Source of the DNA: Candidatus Kapaibacterium sp. | GTDB taxonomy: Bacteria; Bacteroidota; Ignavibacteria; Palsa-1295 | Reading direction: 5' to 3' | Length of the DNA: 6,103 bases | Assembly (NCBI GenBank): GCA_025450975.1 | Contig: JANWLI010000040.1 | Location: 1 to 6,103, forward strand | Shown here: piece by piece, positions 5,784-6,103 of the stretch | Position numbering within the stretch: the first letter of the stretch is position 1 | How the letters are laid out: each line of letters begins with the position of its first letter | Program-made: the position numbers and the translations under genes | Notes under the pieces: model-generated | Told to the model about the DNA's origin: nothing | The model's input: the letters and a program-made list of their open reading frames with translations, nothing else | The model's database searches: none

Positions 5784-6103
5784 ATGACTCCATTCGGCAA
5801 AGATATCCGCCATCGCTGGCTCCTTGAGGAAGACATCCACTTTCTCAACCACGGCTCATTCGGCGCCTGCCCGCGCGACGTCCTCGTAGCGCAAAGCGAG
5901 TGGCGTTCGAAGATGGAGATGCAGCCCGTGAAGTTCTTCACCGTCGACGGTCCGGAAGGCCTGAAGCGTGCAAAGAAGATGCTTGCCGATTTCATCGGCG
6001 CCAAAGATGAGAATACCGTCTTCGTCGAAAACGCAACGACGGGCATCAATGCCGTTGTCCGCTCCTTCATGCCGTCGTTCCAACCTGGCGACGAACTGCT
6101 GAC
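5784..6103 (+). CDS. Class V aminotransferase, isopenicillin N epimerase-like (N-terminal part, cut by window edge)
   Basis: An ATG at 5784 opens a frame that stays open for 106 codons to the end of the window. The product begins MTPFGKDIRHRWLLEED, then has FLNHGSFGACP (20-30), a W-R-S-K-M-E-x-Q-P-V segment (40-49), and VENATTGINAVVRSF (81-95), ending at QPGDELL. This is the N-terminal pattern of PLP-dependent fold type I, class V enzymes annotated as isopenicillin N epimerase-like: NHGSFG lies near the substrate entrance and the ENAT-TG-N segment binds the cofactor phosphate. Such proteins are usually about 380-430 residues, so roughly a quarter is present and the PLP lysine lies outside. 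Despite the family name, a role in beta-lactam synthesis is not implied; many members are amino-acid lyases or epimerases of unknown substrate. GAGG at 5767-5770 is 13 bases before the ATG, rather far for a ribosome binding site. Confidence 0.87.
   Translation, partial: MTPFGKDIRHRWLLEEDIHFLNHGSFGACPRDVLVAQSEWRSKMEMQPVKFFTVDGPEGLKRAKKMLADFIGAKDENTVFVENATTGINAVVRSFMPSFQPGDELL

Noticed and set aside
5747..6083. Two - strand open frames opposite the right-hand edge
   Set aside because: They are shadows of the class V aminotransferase frame on the + strand, whose motifs (NHGSFG, ENATTG) are clear even though no stop lies in the window.

Overview
The window reads as a chromosomal segment of a Bacteroidota-like bacterium (FCB group; possibly an Ignavibacteria/Kapabacteria-type lineage, which is inference). 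The main evidence is a C-terminal type IX secretion (T9SS) sorting domain on one protein. The DUF1800/DUF1501 gene pair, a YafK-type L,D-transpeptidase of the form common in Bacteroidota, and one good match to the Bacteroidota promoter consensus agree with this. By eye the DNA is moderately GC-rich, as expected for a less AT-rich member of the group. No mobile element, CRISPR array, rRNA or phage gene is visible.

Left region (1-784, + strand): a twin-arginine translocase TatA/TatB-family gene begins at base 3. It overlaps by 4 bp a small two-helix membrane protein of unknown function. Centre (819-4023, - strand): a two-gene unit is transcribed towards the Tat gene, DUF1800 protein first and then DUF1501 protein, with 4 bp between them. 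The DUF1501 protein carries both an N-terminal Tat signal peptide and a C-terminal T9SS sorting domain. The DUF1800 protein has no signal peptide, and an in-frame stop upstream rules out a hidden one. Next (4084-4200, - strand): a class II tRNA-Ser(UGA) followed by a perfect hairpin terminator that separates it from the DUF1800 unit.

Right region (4291-6103): a soluble family 2 glycosyltransferase resembling polyprenyl-phosphate sugar synthases (+) converges, with 2 bp to spare, on a YafK-type L,D-transpeptidase (-). Divergent from the latter, the first 106 codons of a class V aminotransferase resembling isopenicillin N epimerases run off the right edge. This reading frame has no stop inside the window.

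Functionally, the left and centre regions form a plausible export theme: a Tat pore component next to a gene whose product has a Tat signal and appears destined for the outer surface through T9SS. The right region is a mix of cell-envelope and metabolic genes with no evident shared pathway. The most interesting point is the two-system (Tat then T9SS) addressing of the DUF1501 protein and its pairing with a signal-less DUF1800 partner. Both families are known, but their function is not established.
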